Notes under the pieces: model-generated
What the model saw: only the letters and a program-made list of their open reading frames with translations
Told to the model about the DNA's origin: nothing
Databases searched by the model: none
Made by a program: the position numbers and the translations under genes
Shown: piece after piece, positions 44,251 through 57,766 of the stretch
How positions within the stretch are numbered: position 1 is the first letter of the stretch
How the letters are laid out: every line of letters begins with the position of its first letter
Assembly: GCF_029633865.1 (NCBI RefSeq)
Contig: NW_026611078.1
Location: forward strand, 744,001 to 808,000
DNA: 64,000 nucleotides
Direction: 5' to 3'
DNA from: Lampris incognitus
Lineage: Eukaryota > Chordata > Actinopteri > Lampriformes > Lampridae

Positions 44251-47200
44251 GGGGTCCTCCCTATAGTCCCCGGGTCCTATAGTCCCCGGATCCTATGTTC
44301 CCCGCTTTGTATGAGACCGGGGAATATCGGACCTTTTTGTATACAGAGGGCCCTATATTCCCCACTTTTCCCCAAAAGGGTCCTATGTTCCCCGTTTTGT
44401 ATGTGCAGGGAAACATGGGACCTTTCTTTATAAAAAGGGTCCTATGTTCCCCTAGGGCACCCGGGGAACATAGGACCCTTTTTATAAAGAAAGGTCCTAT
44501 GTTCCCCGGTCAGCAGGTTTGACGCTGTTTGGCGCAAAAAGTGCATTTTCAATAATGCATTATTTAGGGCAGATTATTAAGAAGACAATGAATCATACGA
44601 TTTCTATTTTTATATCACAAAAACGAACTCACAAAGTCCAGGTTGGCTAAAGTATGTGGAAACTTTCGACACTAAACCAATTTCAACTTATTAGGCTATA
44701 GCCTATATTTGGGCGCATAACCCACCCCGGCAGTTCTCTGATATTTATGCGTGAAATGTGTCACTTATCGAGGAAAATGCGCCTCGCCGAGTAGGTGAGC
44801 TGGCTCGTCTGTGTCTGAATGTAATATAGTAAGCCTGTGCTCCTTGGGCAATTGTACCCGGGCATAGCTCAGTCGGTAGAGCTCTCGCCTATGGATCGCA
44901 AGGTCGTGAGTTCGATCCCGGGTGCCGCCAACTCAGCGTATGAGTAGCACATTGTGCGAGAAGTGCCGGGAGCTGAGTATAGATGTTGTGTTCCGTCCTC
45001 AGCAGTCCATCTCCCAGGGGTCTAGCGCATTGTACCAGGGATAGACTCCTGCGTAAGCTGGCTGATACCGACAATAGGCCAATTCCGACCCACTTCTTCT
45101 ATGTTCCCTAGAAAGCCGTCGTTCCCATCATAACCACACCAGCTTATTGGGGAAAGCATCTGACAGATATTAGATAGAAACCATCTGCTCAGTAAGTCCC
45201 TTTAGGCATCATAATTATAATGATAATAATAATAACATCATAATAATAATAATAATAATGATAATAGCCTAATAATAATGATGATGATGATGATGATGAT
45301 GATAATAATAATAACAATATAGCCTTATATTAGAAATGCTAAAAATTGGATAATTGAAATATTTATAATTATAAAGTAGGCTAATATAGCATGGTAATAA
45401 CAATAAAATCATAACAATATCTGCCTGGTCTCTTAAGATTCTAAGATGCTGTATGCTACAGAAATAACGGGACATAGGCCTAGGCTAATGAATACACCTT
45501 TTTGACAAAATATGAATGAAAGGCTAATCAACAACGCTAAAGCTGAATCACAAAACACATATTACTCGAAAAATAATTTATAAATAGCCAAAGGCACACA
45601 TGATTTCGAGTTTGGAAATATTTAAAACTTGTCGTGGATGTGTGGTCATCTGCACGCAAGTTTCCTGGCGTTCTAAACCACATGATCAAAATTCAGCAAT
45701 GTCTAAACCGCCCGCCAACTTGCAACAGTTTGCAACAATCGGTTGTTATCGGTGATAACTCGTGGACTCACTGTCATGTGCTTACTAGCCTACAAGAAGA
45801 CAAACAATGGCGATAGTTATGGATGGTGATCGAGGCGGCAAAGTGTTGGTACATGAGAACTTCAGATATCAGAAGCACCGCACCAATCAAGACACCATTA
45901 GATGGAGGTGCTGGAGGTGGAACTGTAGAGTGCCACTGATCACAAATAGATTTGAAGTGGAGGACGTGGATGCTAACATTATTGTGCACGATGTTGGGGA
46001 ACACGTGCATCCCCCTGACGGAGAAATGATGCACCGTCCGACAGGGAGTGATTGCAGAAGTTGCGAGGGAGCCAACAGTCCCAATCAGAAGGATCTATAA
46101 TGCGCAAAGGGTCCTGCAGCGTCGGCAACGTCAAATCCAGGGTTTTAGCCCCTCTTTGTTGAGTAGCCTAATGGACTAGGACTACTCATTTTGCTTTTTT
46201 GAAGAAGAAAAAAGCCTTAACGTTAGGCTAGTTAGGCCTTGGAGATTTTTGTTTTAGACCATGCCTTTTCTGGGGGGCTTCTGCCATAGACCAACCCTTT
46301 TTCAGCCAAGCTTTTACTAGAAGCATTTTGTTATTGATAGCCTATTATCAGTGTTACTATTGATAGTATTATGCCTGTAATTGTTATTTGTTATCAGGCC
46401 TCTTTTATAATTAGGCTATTATTATTATTATTATTATCATTATCATTGTTATTATTATTAGGCTGTTGTTATTATTATTATTATTTATTATTATTATTAT
46501 TATTGATATTATTACTATTATTATTATTATTGTCATTAAAGAAGAACATCAAAGGATGTAAGGTAGCACTCATCAAATGAAAAAAAAAAGACACAATTCT
46601 CTATTTTACCATTTCATTGTTTGGCATCAGTCATTAACTTGGCCGGGTGGTCTTCTTCAGAAACCTTAATGACTGATGCCAAACAATAAAATGGTGAAAC
46701 AGAGGACTGCCTCTGTTATTTTTTTACCATTTGGTGAGTGTTACCTTACATCCTTTGATGTTCGTCTTTGATTCATGTTTTTGGTTTCGCACCTCCACAA
46801 GCCTTTAGTTTTTTGAGAAGCACATATTATTATTATTATTAGGCAATTAGCCTATTGTGTAAGGTAGGCAGCCCCCGTTGATGGATACTTTGTGCTGGTC
46901 CTAAATTCCAAGTCCTGGTCTAAGTTCTCTGCCTAAAAAGTTAATCATTAGTCTTTTTGAAAGAAAGTCTGCCAAGTGATTTAATATGGAAAACGAACTG
47001 CAAAGTAACAAGAAAGTGGCTGAAGTGTCCAGTGCTGTGCAAATTGAACTCTGAGCGAAGGTGGAAATGGCTAGGTTATACTGGTAGGCGGGCCTACTGC
47101 AAGACAAACTTGCGTTGATTGCCGACTGTCCATGCTTAGCCGGAGAGCCAACTAACTAGGCCTACTGCAGTAAATATTGGTAAGAAATAACAATAAAGCA

Positions 47201-47627
47201 AATTACAGCCTCCTCTAGGCCGAATTTGGATACGCACTCAAGGTGGCCTGCGATATACAACAGCCAACAATGGTAATACGGCCTAATTTAATCAGCGGAG
47301 GAATAGATTGTCGTAGCCTACAACTCAGCCATGACCCCAGTTTTTATTATTTTGGACCCGTTAAGGAAATAATTTGCAAAAAGGGTTCTAAGTTCCCCGG
47401 TTTGTTCCTCGATTGGCAACAGCGGGGAATATAGGACCCTTTATTTGGAAAAAGGTCCTATGTTCCCCTGGAAACAGCGGGGAATATAGGACCCTTTTTC
47501 CAAAAGAGGGTTCTATGTTCCCCGGTGTCTATTGCAACCGGGATTATAGGACCTTTTTAGGGGAAAACGGGGAATATGGGACCCTTTTTTTCGAAATATA
47601 GGACCCGGGGACTATAGGCACGGCCCC
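44251..47627. mobile_element. 8-bp-TSD TIR element (unit 2)
   Basis: Same ends and same GTGTTTCC duplication (44243-44250, 47628-47635) as the unit 1 copy. Differences are mainly microsatellite length and small indels near 46,945 and 47,075. The SINE is at 44,856-45,083 and the nested hairpin at 46,535-46,776. Confidence 0.7.
45807..46100 (+). pseudogene. FLYWCH fragment (unit 2)
   Basis: Ninety-seven codons with the same FLYWCH residues. One substitution near the end (Ser for Gly before DCRSC) separates it from unit 1, and the same frame shift follows RPTG. Confidence 0.7.
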
Positions 47628-47635
47628 GTGTTTCC

Positions 47636-48019
47636 GGAAGCTAGCTTGGTCTAAATCCCCGGATGTTCTTGCATGCAGCCATTACGGTACGACACGTTGT
47701 GCGTTTGCTTCCGCGTTGTAATGCGAATCCCCCCACCCGCCAACAATGTGGGCGCGCGCCACGTTGCCCTAATGGTGATTTAAACCTGAGCTAAAACACA
47801 TTAAAGCGCTTCGCTGAGCTGCTTGGTGGACATGATATGAACTATTATGACTAACTGGTTATAACAGCTTCTCTCAAATACCCGGATGCGGTTGCCACTT
47901 ACTGAGGTAGAGGCTAGTTCCCATCGATGCAGAGGACGGTCAACTGAGCATGCGTCGAGATGGTGGTTAACGATTGGTCCGTTACCTAGCGACAGCACAC
48001 CGGTAGCTAGCTAGTAATA
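47636..48019 (+). promoter_or_regulatory. Candidate GC-rich promoter (unit 2)
   Basis: Copy of 23,288-23,671 with a handful of substitutions; the CpG-rich core is unchanged. Confidence 0.35.
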
Positions 48020-49631
48020 ATGGCCCTAATGGACGAAAGCGGTTCCTTTTTAAAAGAATTTCAAGAGGAAACAAAAACGAGGTTCATCGTAAAATGTGTG
48101 GATGCATTATGTAAAGACAAAGGTATGTTAGGCTATCTTTATCCTACCCCCTTTTCCACTTAAATTAGCGGGTAAAGCCGGGTTGTTTTAAACGGCCGAG
48201 AAGCCGTTAAAACTTGCCGAATGGCAGCTTTCACACGGCCACTAGCCGAGTAGGCCTCCGCCTTTCTGTTTGCTTTGTTTGGCTGATCGCAGCAACACCA
48301 ACGCGAATGTCTGTGACTGCCTGGCCAAGCAGTACTTCGGCAGAACCAACAGATTTGCTTGTCAAAGTGACTGCATCTAAATGCTGCTAATTAACGCCAT
48401 GGAAAGCTGCCCTGAAAACGAGTTATTCACGAACGCGCCGGATAAGGGGCGGGAATGAGCGGGTCTACCCGGGTGTCCTGCTAACATCAATGCCGAGCGG
48501 AGCTGAAGCCGATAAAACCCGTGTTTATTGCAGTCATTTCACCCGGACTGGATGCCCATTGTACCGTTTGCCACTGGCCAAAAAGCCGGGTGTAAGCGGG
48601 TGTTTTGGCCAGGTGGAAAGGGGCTGTTGCGCCGCATTATGTAATAACGCCGCATTATGTAATAACATAATAAATTTTCACATCATTGAGTAATAACGCC
48701 ACATTTCGTAATAACTTGCCGCATTTTGTAATAAAATTCTTGAACGCAATATGTAATAAAGTTTGCCGCATTTTGTAATAAGTTGTTACATATTGCACCG
48801 GTTATAACAAAATGCGTATGTTACACTTTTTTATGAAGAAAATGTAATAATTTGGTGCATTGTGTAATAAACCACCAAAATTTATGTCTTGATTTGAAAA
48901 AAACATAACGTCAGAACAACATTGACTTTAAGCATTCTAGCATGACTCAACTAAGAATGAATTTTTCTAGTAAGATGTTTCATTAGTCAAAACGTATTCG
49001 AATATAATTGTTTATTATAATCATAGAGAATGTGTTTGAATGTTCAGAGACAAAAACTGCACTAAATGCGTGTTACAGACACAAACATTGTCAGTGCACT
49101 GAAATGTCAGGAGACATACACACATCTGCATTATGTTAAACAAATATGCGATTAGAAAGCAGACAAAAGTCAGGAACAAATATGGAATAGAAAAACTGTA
49201 TTCCAGTTCCATTTGTGTTAATGCAACATAGATGTCCTTTTCTATAGTGGTTAACAATAGTATAAACTGACTAAAAACAGCCTAAACAATCTTTCAAATC
49301 AAAATGAGATATTTCTAATCATGTTATTAAAATAAAAAAAGAAGGCTAGCCACACTTGCCGATTAACAAAAAGATTTGCAATATTTCCAATATACATGAA
49401 ATTTACTTACGACTTGAAAAAAAACATCTTCTCTAGTAGCAACAGTAGAAATACCTTTTCCTCCAACATAAACTTCTCTTAAAACAACCATCACTTAGTA
49501 AGATTAAAGATAAACAGTCAGAAAATTATTGAACTAGGTACAACAGACACATAATGTTCAAGGTTAAATGTGATCTGTCACATTTGGAAGTTCCTCCTAT
49601 CATTCTTTCCTTTATTCATTCACTATTTACA

Positions 49632-50303
49632 TCATATCTCTCCTTCCTTCCTTCCTTCCTTCCTTCCTTCCTTCCCATAGTATGTTTTCCAAAAAATGTC
49701 CTTGATTTTGAAATGTCCACAGCTTGTGTGCCTCAACAAGACCCAGGCCCTCATCCACTTGCTATTTTTTCCAAATAGCTCTTTTGATCTCACTGAGAGA
49801 CCACTCCCACATCCAGCTGATTTATATAGCTTCATAATACTAATGACACTGTCATGTTCCAACTGAAGGCTTTCAGCTAAATATTCCCTGATGTAGATTT
49901 GAGGAAGAACTTGTGATGCAAGGTCTTGCAAAAGTTTAGAAACCCTGTTGAATACACCGAGCATTGACATGTCAGCATGTAGTGTCAACTGAATAACATA
50001 TGCCAGCAATTCTGTCGGCAGGTTGGGCATGTCACAATTTCCATCATCATATAGAAGGGCATCATCATGGGGTATATCCAGGGGATCATGATGGTGTTCA
50101 TCCAGAGCACAGTCATCTGGTTCATCCGTGAAATGGTGATGGTTTTCAACAAACGTAGCATCATGGCATTCATTCAGGGCATCATCATGGAGAACATCTG
50201 GTTCATCATCTTCTTGGTTTGATCCATTCTCATATCTTTGACATGTCCTTTCCCTCTCAGCTTCCACAATATTCTCAATGAATGAAGACACTGACCCCTC
50301 CAT
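49632..50303 (-). pseudogene. F-box-like C-terminal part (unit 2)
   Basis: Here the frame stays open past the unit 1 stop and reads through the GGAA repeat (RKEGRKEG), so the unit 1 stop or the read-through is not conserved. The F-box-like LPTELLAYVIQLTL is unchanged. Confidence 0.48.
49639..49676. repeat. CCTT microsatellite (unit 2)
   Basis: CTTC/CCTT tract with more copies than the unit 1 equivalent at 25,291-25,323. Confidence 0.9.
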
Positions 50304-51240
50304 GCTCCTCTGCAATATGTCCAAGGACCAGCAATGGCAAGCTTTCTGAGTATGTGTTAGACTGAGATATAATAGAAGAGGCATCAGTTCCCAGTGTGGA
50401 GATAATGAGAAATTGGACACTGAAAATCTCAGCTGCCCTTTGTAGTGTGATGTGATCTCCGTAGGTCCCAAATTGTGACATGATATCCAAGTATACATCC
50501 AAGTCATTTCCATCAACATAGTGAGACAAAGGTGTTCCATTTATGGTAAATGAATTAGACCTGAGATCTTGAACTATTTCATCCCTTAGGGTTGCTGCTG
50601 ATCTGAATATTCCTAATGAAGCAAGCTGATCAGCTATGGCACTAAACTGGCAATTTCCATCGGGTGCTGGGTCAAACCGTACACTCACGTCTAAGGAGTT
50701 ATAGTCCCTCAGTCTGTCTTCATGTGTGTATGTCATCAAAAGTGGATGCAAAGTTAGAACTGACTTCGAAGATTTAGAGTGCTTTTTTTCTCGTTGCCGT
50801 GTTGTACTGGTCACATCAGAAACAAAGAACCATTTTTCTTGCACTGTAGCATCACCAGGAATCTTGAACTGAACTTTGTATTTTGAAAGCTTTATGTTAC
50901 GTTTCATGATCCTACCAGGCAACACGCGATACCGTTTTGAAACTCGATGGGCACCATCTTTCACTCTCACCAAAACAGCTTCACTGACATGATAAACAGA
51001 TGGAGGATTTTGTTTAGATGCATGCCGGATCATCCGTTTACTGTAATGCTCAGTGGCTTTCTTTGCCATTTGTCGTTGTCTTCTTCGTTTTTCCTCAAAT
51101 CTGAGCCGCTGTTTCAGGGAGGGTAAATTACTTTGTGGATCATTCGTGGATTGTTTACCAATGACACTGGATGGAGAACCTGCCAGGGGATGCATCACCG
51201 TGTTACTTTTTCTCCCATAGTATACTTGAAATGGAGACAT
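50275..51240 (-). pseudogene. OTU protease part of the Ginger-like protein (unit 2)
   Basis: The 321-codon frame keeps the DGNC and HIAEEH residues. A few substitutions differ from unit 1 (for example Glu for Lys in RFEEKRRR, His for Arg in VYHVSE, Ile for Ser in YLDIMSQ). Confidence 0.72.
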
Positions 51241-51382
51241 CCAACTTAAAACGTCCTTTGGGTCTTCATGTTTAATGTTTAACCCAGTTAACCCCTTTCC
51301 TCTGACAATTCACAAGGTCATACATGATCTTTTCCCTCAGCACTCTGTGGGTCCTCTCTACCTTTCCTTGGCTTTGGGGATG

Positions 51383-52138
51383 TTACGGTGAACTCTCAAT
51401 TATTCTCACTTGCATTGATTCCATCAGCCTTCGCACAGCTCCTTTAAACTCTCTGCCTTGATCATGCTGCAAAACTTGAGGTGGGCCATGTTCAGTGTAG
51501 ATATCATAAAGGTGTCTTGCAATCTCTGAGCTGTCTTTACTTTTTAATGGTTTAAGCCATGTGTATCGACTAAAGACATCAATCACAGTGAGGATGTATC
51601 GATATGTGAAATGGCCATGCTTGATCTTCCACTTTCCCATATCAAGGAGGTCAATCTGATGCCGATCCTGTACTTCTTTGGCCCTGATGGGCCTCGGAAT
51701 GGGTTTATTTCCAAATCTAGCCTTGTGGAGTTGGTAGCGTCTGGAGCAGTCCAGTGTTTTTTGAACCTTTCTTTCACTAATGCCAGAGTGTTGCTCATTT
51801 AGTCGCTTATTCAGCTTCCTCGCACCTGATCCCTTTGTGTCATCCAGACCTTTTTTTACAATGCCACCAACTGCAGACTTCATAGCTACTGGCTTCCCGG
51901 CACATAGCAAGGTCTCTCCATCCTCGCTCAGAGAGTAGAGATTCCTATTTCTCCACAGCCTCACCAGAGCACTTTGTTGCACTCTTGTACGTGCATTGAC
52001 AGGAACATTGAACTCTCCCTTTAATTTCTTCACAATGACTTCATAGACATCTTTAGTCATTGATTGTTGTTGTCCATATCCCATGCAGAAAACCCAAAGG
52101 GTACAGGCCACAATTATGCTGAACAGTAGAGCTGTCAA
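51383..52138 (-). pseudogene. Ginger-like integrase/transposase (unit 2)
   Basis: Same 251-codon frame and the same TAA before the third-acid motif as in unit 1. The two visible catalytic Asp are unchanged. Confidence 0.75.
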
Positions 52139-52820
52139 AAAATATTTTGTTTAATTGAATATATCACGTTGTTGTATTATGTTATAGCGGTAACTTACAG
52201 TAGATTGCTGTTATTGGTCCCCGAAATTAATCTGTAATTTCAGAAACTTTCTAAAACCAATCTAGCATCTGCTAGTTTAGCTTATCATTGCTAATCAGAT
52301 CATGGTTACTAACTTAAAAGTTTGGGCTTTAATCTGTTAGCATTTCATATTAGTTGCAAATCAATCAACATACATTTCTGAGAGATTCTCTGAATCTGAA
52401 TTGCTGTTATTGGTCCCCGAAATTAATCTGTCATTTCAGAAACTTTCTAAAACCAATCTAGCATCTGCTAGTTTAGCTTACCATTGCTAATCAGATCATG
52501 GTTACTAACTTAAAAGTTTGGGCTTTAATCTGTTAGCATTTCATATTAGTTGCAAATCAATCAACATACATTTCTGAGAGATTCTCTGAATCTGAAATCT
52601 GATATTTGTTCATACCTTTCATCGTGTTGCCTTTCAAATATTTTCCATCTTAAGTGGTCAGAGGGCATGGCAAAACTGAAGCCAAAGTGTTTGGATCTCC
52701 CCCTGGTGGCTGGCTTTAGTACACGCACACATGCTATCACCACTATGTTGTGAACCAAACCAAAAAATAATGTATAATGCTAGTCCAGTTAGAGAATTTT
52801 AATTTTTCCTAATTGTTATA

Positions 52821-54438
52821 CACTACCGATCAAAAGTTTGGGATCACCCAAACAATTTTGTGTTTTCCATGAAAAGTCACACTTATTCACCACCATATGT
52901 TGGGAAATGAATAGAAAATAGAGTCAAGACATTGACAAGGTTAGAAATAATGATTTGTATTTGAAATAAGATTTTTTTTACATCAAACTTTGCTTTCGTC
53001 AAAGAATCCTCCATTTGCAGCAATTACAGCATTGCAGACCTTTGGCATTCTAGCTGTTAATTTGTTGAGGTAATCTGGAGAAATTGCACCCCACGCTTCC
53101 AGAAGCAGCTCCCACAAGTTGGATTGGTTGGATGGGCACTTCTTGCGTACCATACGGTCAAGCTGCTCCCACAACAGCTCAATGGCGTTCAGATCTGGTG
53201 ACTGCGCTGGCCACTCCATTACCGATAGAATACCAGCTGCCTGCTTCTGCTCTAAATAGTTCTTGCACAATTTGGAGGTGTGTTTAGGGTCATTGTCCTG
53301 TTGTAGGATGAAATTGGCTCCAATCAAGCGCTGTCCACTGGGTATGGCATGGCGTTGCAAAATGGAGTGATAGCCTTCCTTATTCAGAATCCCTTTTACC
53401 CTGTACAAATCTCCCACCTTACCAGCACCAAAGCAACCCCAGACCATCACATTACCTCCACCATGCTTAACAGATGGCGTCAGGCATTCTTCCAGCATCT
53501 TTTCATTTGTTCTGCGTCTCACAAACGTTCTTCTTTGTGATCCAAACACCTCAAACTTGGATTCATCCGTCCACAACACTTTTTTCCAGTCTTCCTCTGT
53601 CCAATGTCTGTGTTCTTTTGCCCATCTTAATCTTTTTCTTTTATTGGTCAGTCTCAGATATGGCTTTTTCTTTGCCACTCTGCCCTGAAGCCCAGAATCC
53701 CGCAGCCGCCTCTTCACTGTAGATGTTGACACTGGTGTTTTGCGGGTACTATTTAATGAAGATGCCAGTTGGGGACCTGTGAGGCGTCTGTTTCTCAAAC
53801 TAGAGACTCTAATGTACTTATCTTCTTGCTCAGTTGTGCAATGCGGCCTCCCACTTCTTTTTCTACTCTGGTTAGAGCCTGTTTGTGCTGTCCTCTGAAG
53901 GGAGTAGTACACACCGGTGTAGGAAATCTTCAATTTCTTAGCAATTTCTCGCATGGAATAGCCTTCATTTCTAAGAACAAGAATAGACTGTCGAGTTTCA
54001 GATGAAAGTTCTCTTTTTCTGGCCATTTTGAGCGTTTAATTGACCCCACAAATGTGATGCTCCAGAAACTCAATCTGCTCAAAGGAAGGTCAGTTTTGTA
54101 GCTTCTGTAACGAGCTAAACTGTTTTCAGATGTGTGAACATGATTGCACAAGGGTTTTCTAATCATCAATTAGCCTTCTGAGCCAATGAGCAAACACATT
54201 GTACCATTAGAACACTGGAGTGATAGTTGCTTGAAATGGGCCTCTATACACCTATGTAGATATTGCACCAAAAACCAGACATTTGCAGCTAGAATAGTCA
54301 TTTACCACATTAGCAATGTATAGAGTGTATTTCTTTAAAGTTAAGACTAGTTTAAAGTTATCTTCATTGAAAAGTACAGTGCTTTTCCTTCAAAAATATG
54401 GACATTTCAATGTGATCCCAAACTTTTGAACGGTAGTG
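52821..54438 (-). mobile_element. Tc1-like DD38E transposon, apparently intact
   Basis: The 1,618-bp element is flanked by TA (52819-52820, 54439-54440), with inverted ends of about 27 bp starting CACTACCGATCAAAAGTTTG / CACTACCGTTCAAAAGTTTG. The corresponding site in unit 1 (GTTATACATATT near 28,463) is empty and holds a single TA, giving a clean before/after pair. It carries one intact transposase gene. Confidence 0.95.
52983..54026 (-). CDS. Tc1-like DD38E transposase
   Basis: An intact 347-codon ORF. The N-terminal paired-like helix-turn-helix region (SETRQSILVLRNEGYSMREI, residues ~9-28) and a basic linker with RKRSGRPH (a GRPR-like motif) precede the catalytic core: LWTDESKFEV (Asp 154), LQQDNDPKHTS (Asp 244) and PDLNAIELLW (Glu 283). 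There are 38 residues between the second Asp and the Glu, four more than the DD34E of standard Tc1, which matches the DD38E Intruder-type group as I recall it. The GGGNVMVWG glycine-rich box is present. Length is normal for the family. It lies alone between its TIRs. Confidence 0.93.
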   Translation of the reverse strand: MARKRELSSETRQSILVLRNEGYSMREIAKKLKISYTGVYYSLQRTAQTGSNQSRKRSGRPHCTTEQEDKYIRVSSLRNRRLTGPQLASSLNSTRKTPVSTSTVKRRLRDSGLQGRVAKKKPYLRLTNKRKRLRWAKEHRHWTEEDWKKVLWTDESKFEVFGSQRRTFVRRRTNEKMLEECLTPSVKHGGGNVMVWGCFGAGKVGDLYRVKGILNKEGYHSILQRHAIPSGQRLIGANFILQQDNDPKHTSKLCKNYLEQKQAAGILSVMEWPAQSPDLNAIELLWEQLDRMVRKKCPSNQSNLWELLLEAWGAISPDYLNKLTARMPKVCNAVIAANGGFFDESKV

Positions 54439-57400
54439 TACATATTATGAATGCAGATGAAGGACAATAATTTTGATGGTTTATTAAATTAATTAAACTG
54501 CATTATTTTTTCTGTTTCATATTTGTTTTTATCTTTTGTCTGCTTTCTAATCACATAATATTTGTTTAACATAATGCAGATGTGTGTATGTCTCCTGACA
54601 TTTCAGTGCACTGATAATGTTTGTGTCTGTAACACGCATGTAGTGCAGTTTTTGTCTCTGAACATTCAAACACATTCTCTATGATTATAATAAACAGTTA
54701 TATTTGAATAAGTTTTGACTAATGAAACATCTTACTAGTTTGTAAAATTAATTCTTAGTTGAGTCATGCTAGAATGCTTAAAATCAATGTTGTTCTGACT
54801 TTATGTTTTTTTCAAATTAAGACATAAATTTTGGTGGTTTATTACATAATGCACCAAATTATTACATTTTCTTCATACAAAACTGTAACATCCGCATTTT
54901 GTAATAACCGGTGCAATATGTAACAACTTATTACAAAATGCGGCAAACTTTATTACATATTGCATTCAAGAATTTTATTACAAAATGCGGCAAGTTATTA
55001 CGAAATGTGGCGTTATTACATAATGATGTGAAAATTTATTACATTATTACATAATGCGGCGTTATTACATAATGCGGCGCTACAGGGGCTTTCACTGCGC
55101 TGTCGTTGAACAACAGGTTCTGCTCTGCATAACTTGGGGTAACGGGAATGTATTTAATGTCCTACAACATAGCTAGTAACGTTAGATAACAAGTAACCAT
55201 GTAGCCTAGATTGTGTTTACCTGTTGACCTTTTGATACAGAATGGCAGCCATCAATTGGGATCCAACAAGTTTACTGGGAGCGGTCGAAAGATAAGGCCC
55301 CATCAGTCCCCTTCAGTGGAGTTCCCTTCGTATTTGTTGGGTACAAAACGATGGTGGGCCATCAGGGCAAGGATGTGGGAGCCAAAGAAACGAGGCACTA
55401 TGCTGAGGCGAAATCAAAGGAAACAGTAAGTTGTCACTTCTGTCTTGGATTCTCAGACTTGTTTAATGCACTATTGTCCATATTAGTCAACACACTAAAA
55501 ATAAGCACCGGTTTCATGTAGAATTATGTCCAACATGTATTATTCGTTGCAGACTCAAGATCATAGTTTTCGCAAAGGGAGGTATCTCCTGCAAGATACA
55601 AAGAAGGTTGGATGCCCAGCTGGGGTGCACCTCACCGGTATTGGCCGTTTTCCAGCATTCAGGTTAGATTAACTAACCTTTTTATTTAACCGTTTTTTGG
55701 GGGGGGGTTTCAGTACAAAATGTAACTTATAGATAGACTGTTTATAAACAATGAGAACATGAAGAAATTGATTAATGCTACAAAGAACACGAACAACTCT
55801 GTTTACCTGTGTTGTTGTACAAATCTACTTTGCTGTTCGTTGAATGAGAACAGGGAGAGTCTGAGAGCGAGAAAGGCGGCTGCAGTGAGGCTTAGAGAAG
55901 CTCTGAAAAGGGACCCCATTGTCTGGGAAAATGTATTCTTTGTGAAGACACCCACAGCCGGTGCACATGTGGGACACCCAGTCGAGGGAGAGGTATGGTA
56001 ATAAACACAGTAGAACACAGTAAGAATGTTAGGTAATGTTTATGTAGACTAGATAGTCTACACCTCAGGAATGATTCTGCAGTGACTGGTGATAAATTAA
56101 ACCTGTGCTTAGGAGAGATGGGACTAAAGCCTAATTTATGTTTCAAAGTGTAGTGCGACGCGCAGCTGGATAAAAATGATGCAAATTCGACAGTTTTGAC
56201 GTCAAGCCGACACTTTTAGAGGGTCGGCGACGGGTGTCGTGTACCTGCTGATTTTTGTAAGGTTGCAGATGCCTTCATAAGTTTTGCACAGCTGTGATAG
56301 GATGAATAAATTAGCCTTAAGGCTGAATCTTATCATACTTATTTTTACACTACTAAAATAACCCTTATGTTATATTGATACATTTAGTGTCGACATGTAA
56401 ATTAATTAGCTAAAGGGAATGTTGTTTCCTGAAGTCCCTATCATTAAGGCGCTAATCACTTTGTACTCTGTACTTTCCTGAAGGCTGCCTCTATCCGTGA
56501 GCCTATTGACAGCAGGGTGGAGCAGCGCATCTCAGAACTCACCAAGCAAGGGGTCAAGAGGAGCAGTGAGATGCGTCGACACATTGCACAGTATGTCAAC
56601 ACTGACTTGTTTAGGGGAGCCAGCCCACCACCACTCACAAGGAGGAGATTTCATCCCTTAGACAAAGACATACGAAATGTGATGTTAAAGGCCAGAGACG
56701 AGGGGCGACAGTCCAAAATTGATCAAGTCAATTTGCAAGTGAGTGAAATGTTCATTTAAATCAAACATTCGATAATATACAATGGAAACACATGCATATC
56801 TCTACTGTTTTAATATACGTACATGTAATAAACAGGAGCTGGTAGAAAGCGACAAGCTGAAGGGCCCAAAAGACAGCATCCATCTTCGGCTTAATAGCGA
56901 ATCAGAGGACCTTCTATTCTGTTATCAGTCCGAGTGGCAGCAGAAGATCCTGCAGCTGTATGGCAAAGACATCTGTTTACTTGATGCAACATACCGCACC
57001 ACACGCTATGCATTGCCATTGGGTTTTTTTGTGTGTACGCACAAATGTGTGCTATGTGGTAGCGGGTGTCTTTGTCGTACAGCATGAGCGGACTGAATCA
57101 GTCAAGGAGGCTCTGAGCGTTTTTAAGGAGTGGAACACAAATTGGTCTCCAGCTCACTTCTTGGTGGACTATAGCGAGGTGGAAATCCAAGCTGTGGAAT
57201 CAACCTTTGAAGGTAGGCAACTATGACCTTCCGATTGCACCACCTTGATTATGTTAACCCCTCATAAATAAAGGTTATTCGGGAGACAGAAATGACTCTT
57301 CACATACGTACATGCTGAAACAGTCTGTAAAGTGTAATTGGCTGTTGAAATGCTTTTAATTGCATGTATCAACAAAGATCCTAATGTCTCAATATTTTGA

Positions 57401-57766
57401 ACCTAACAAGGCAAACAGGCTGTGCTGTGTGATTTCCACCGGGAGAAGGCATGGGTGGAGTGGGTCTGAAAACAGGCACACGGCATTGAGGACCAGGGTG
57501 CCCTGCTGAAGATGCTGAGGGCGATTGCTGCAGCCGACACACCAGAAGCCTTCCAGCAGTCCGTCGACTTCGAGGCTAATAGCTCCATGTGGAAAACCAA
57601 CAGCATGGTGCAAAACTGGTTCTCTATGACATGGCTCTCAGAAGCCAAGGTAAGTTGGTCACATCGTAGCATCGTATTACCCCCAATAATGAAAGAAATG
57701 GGGTATTTTTTTAATGAAGGCAAATATGTGTAAAATACACCTGAAATTAACTTATAATCCTATCGT

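Larger units (their letters stand above)
48625..55084 (-). mobile_element. Ginger-like transposon with nested Tc1-like element (unit 2)
   Basis: TGT...ACA ends and the GGGGC duplication (48620-48624, 55085-55089) are preserved. Removing the 1,618-bp Tc1-like element and one TA leaves 4,840 bp, close to unit 1. The nested element lies between the transposase genes and the right inverted repeat. Confidence 0.75.
48020..57649 (+). pseudogene. CARF/ALS2CR8-like gene with MULE-type core (unit 2)
   Basis: Exon equivalents are 48020-48122, 55241-55425, 55553-55662, 55854-55992, 56484-56738, 56836-57212 and 57411-57649. The same T-run frameshift (near 57,024) and the same in-frame TGA (57467-57469) as in unit 1 show that the gene was already broken before duplication. 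Residue changes include Met for Leu in exon 1 (MALMDESG). The 3' end is again lost at the unit junction. Intron 1 contains the Ginger-like element with the nested Tc1-like insertion. Confidence 0.7.
31794..57766. repeat. Tandem array, unit 2 (25,973 bp, with two extra insertions)
   Basis: Same order and orientation as unit 1. It is longer because it carries a Gypsy element (32,134-38,112) and a Tc1-like element (52,821-54,438), together about 7.6 kb. Both lie at sites that are empty in unit 1, and the Gypsy site is also empty in unit 3. The left junction joins intron 7 of the unit 1 plus-strand gene to the middle of a KDZ-like exon. Confidence 0.95.
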
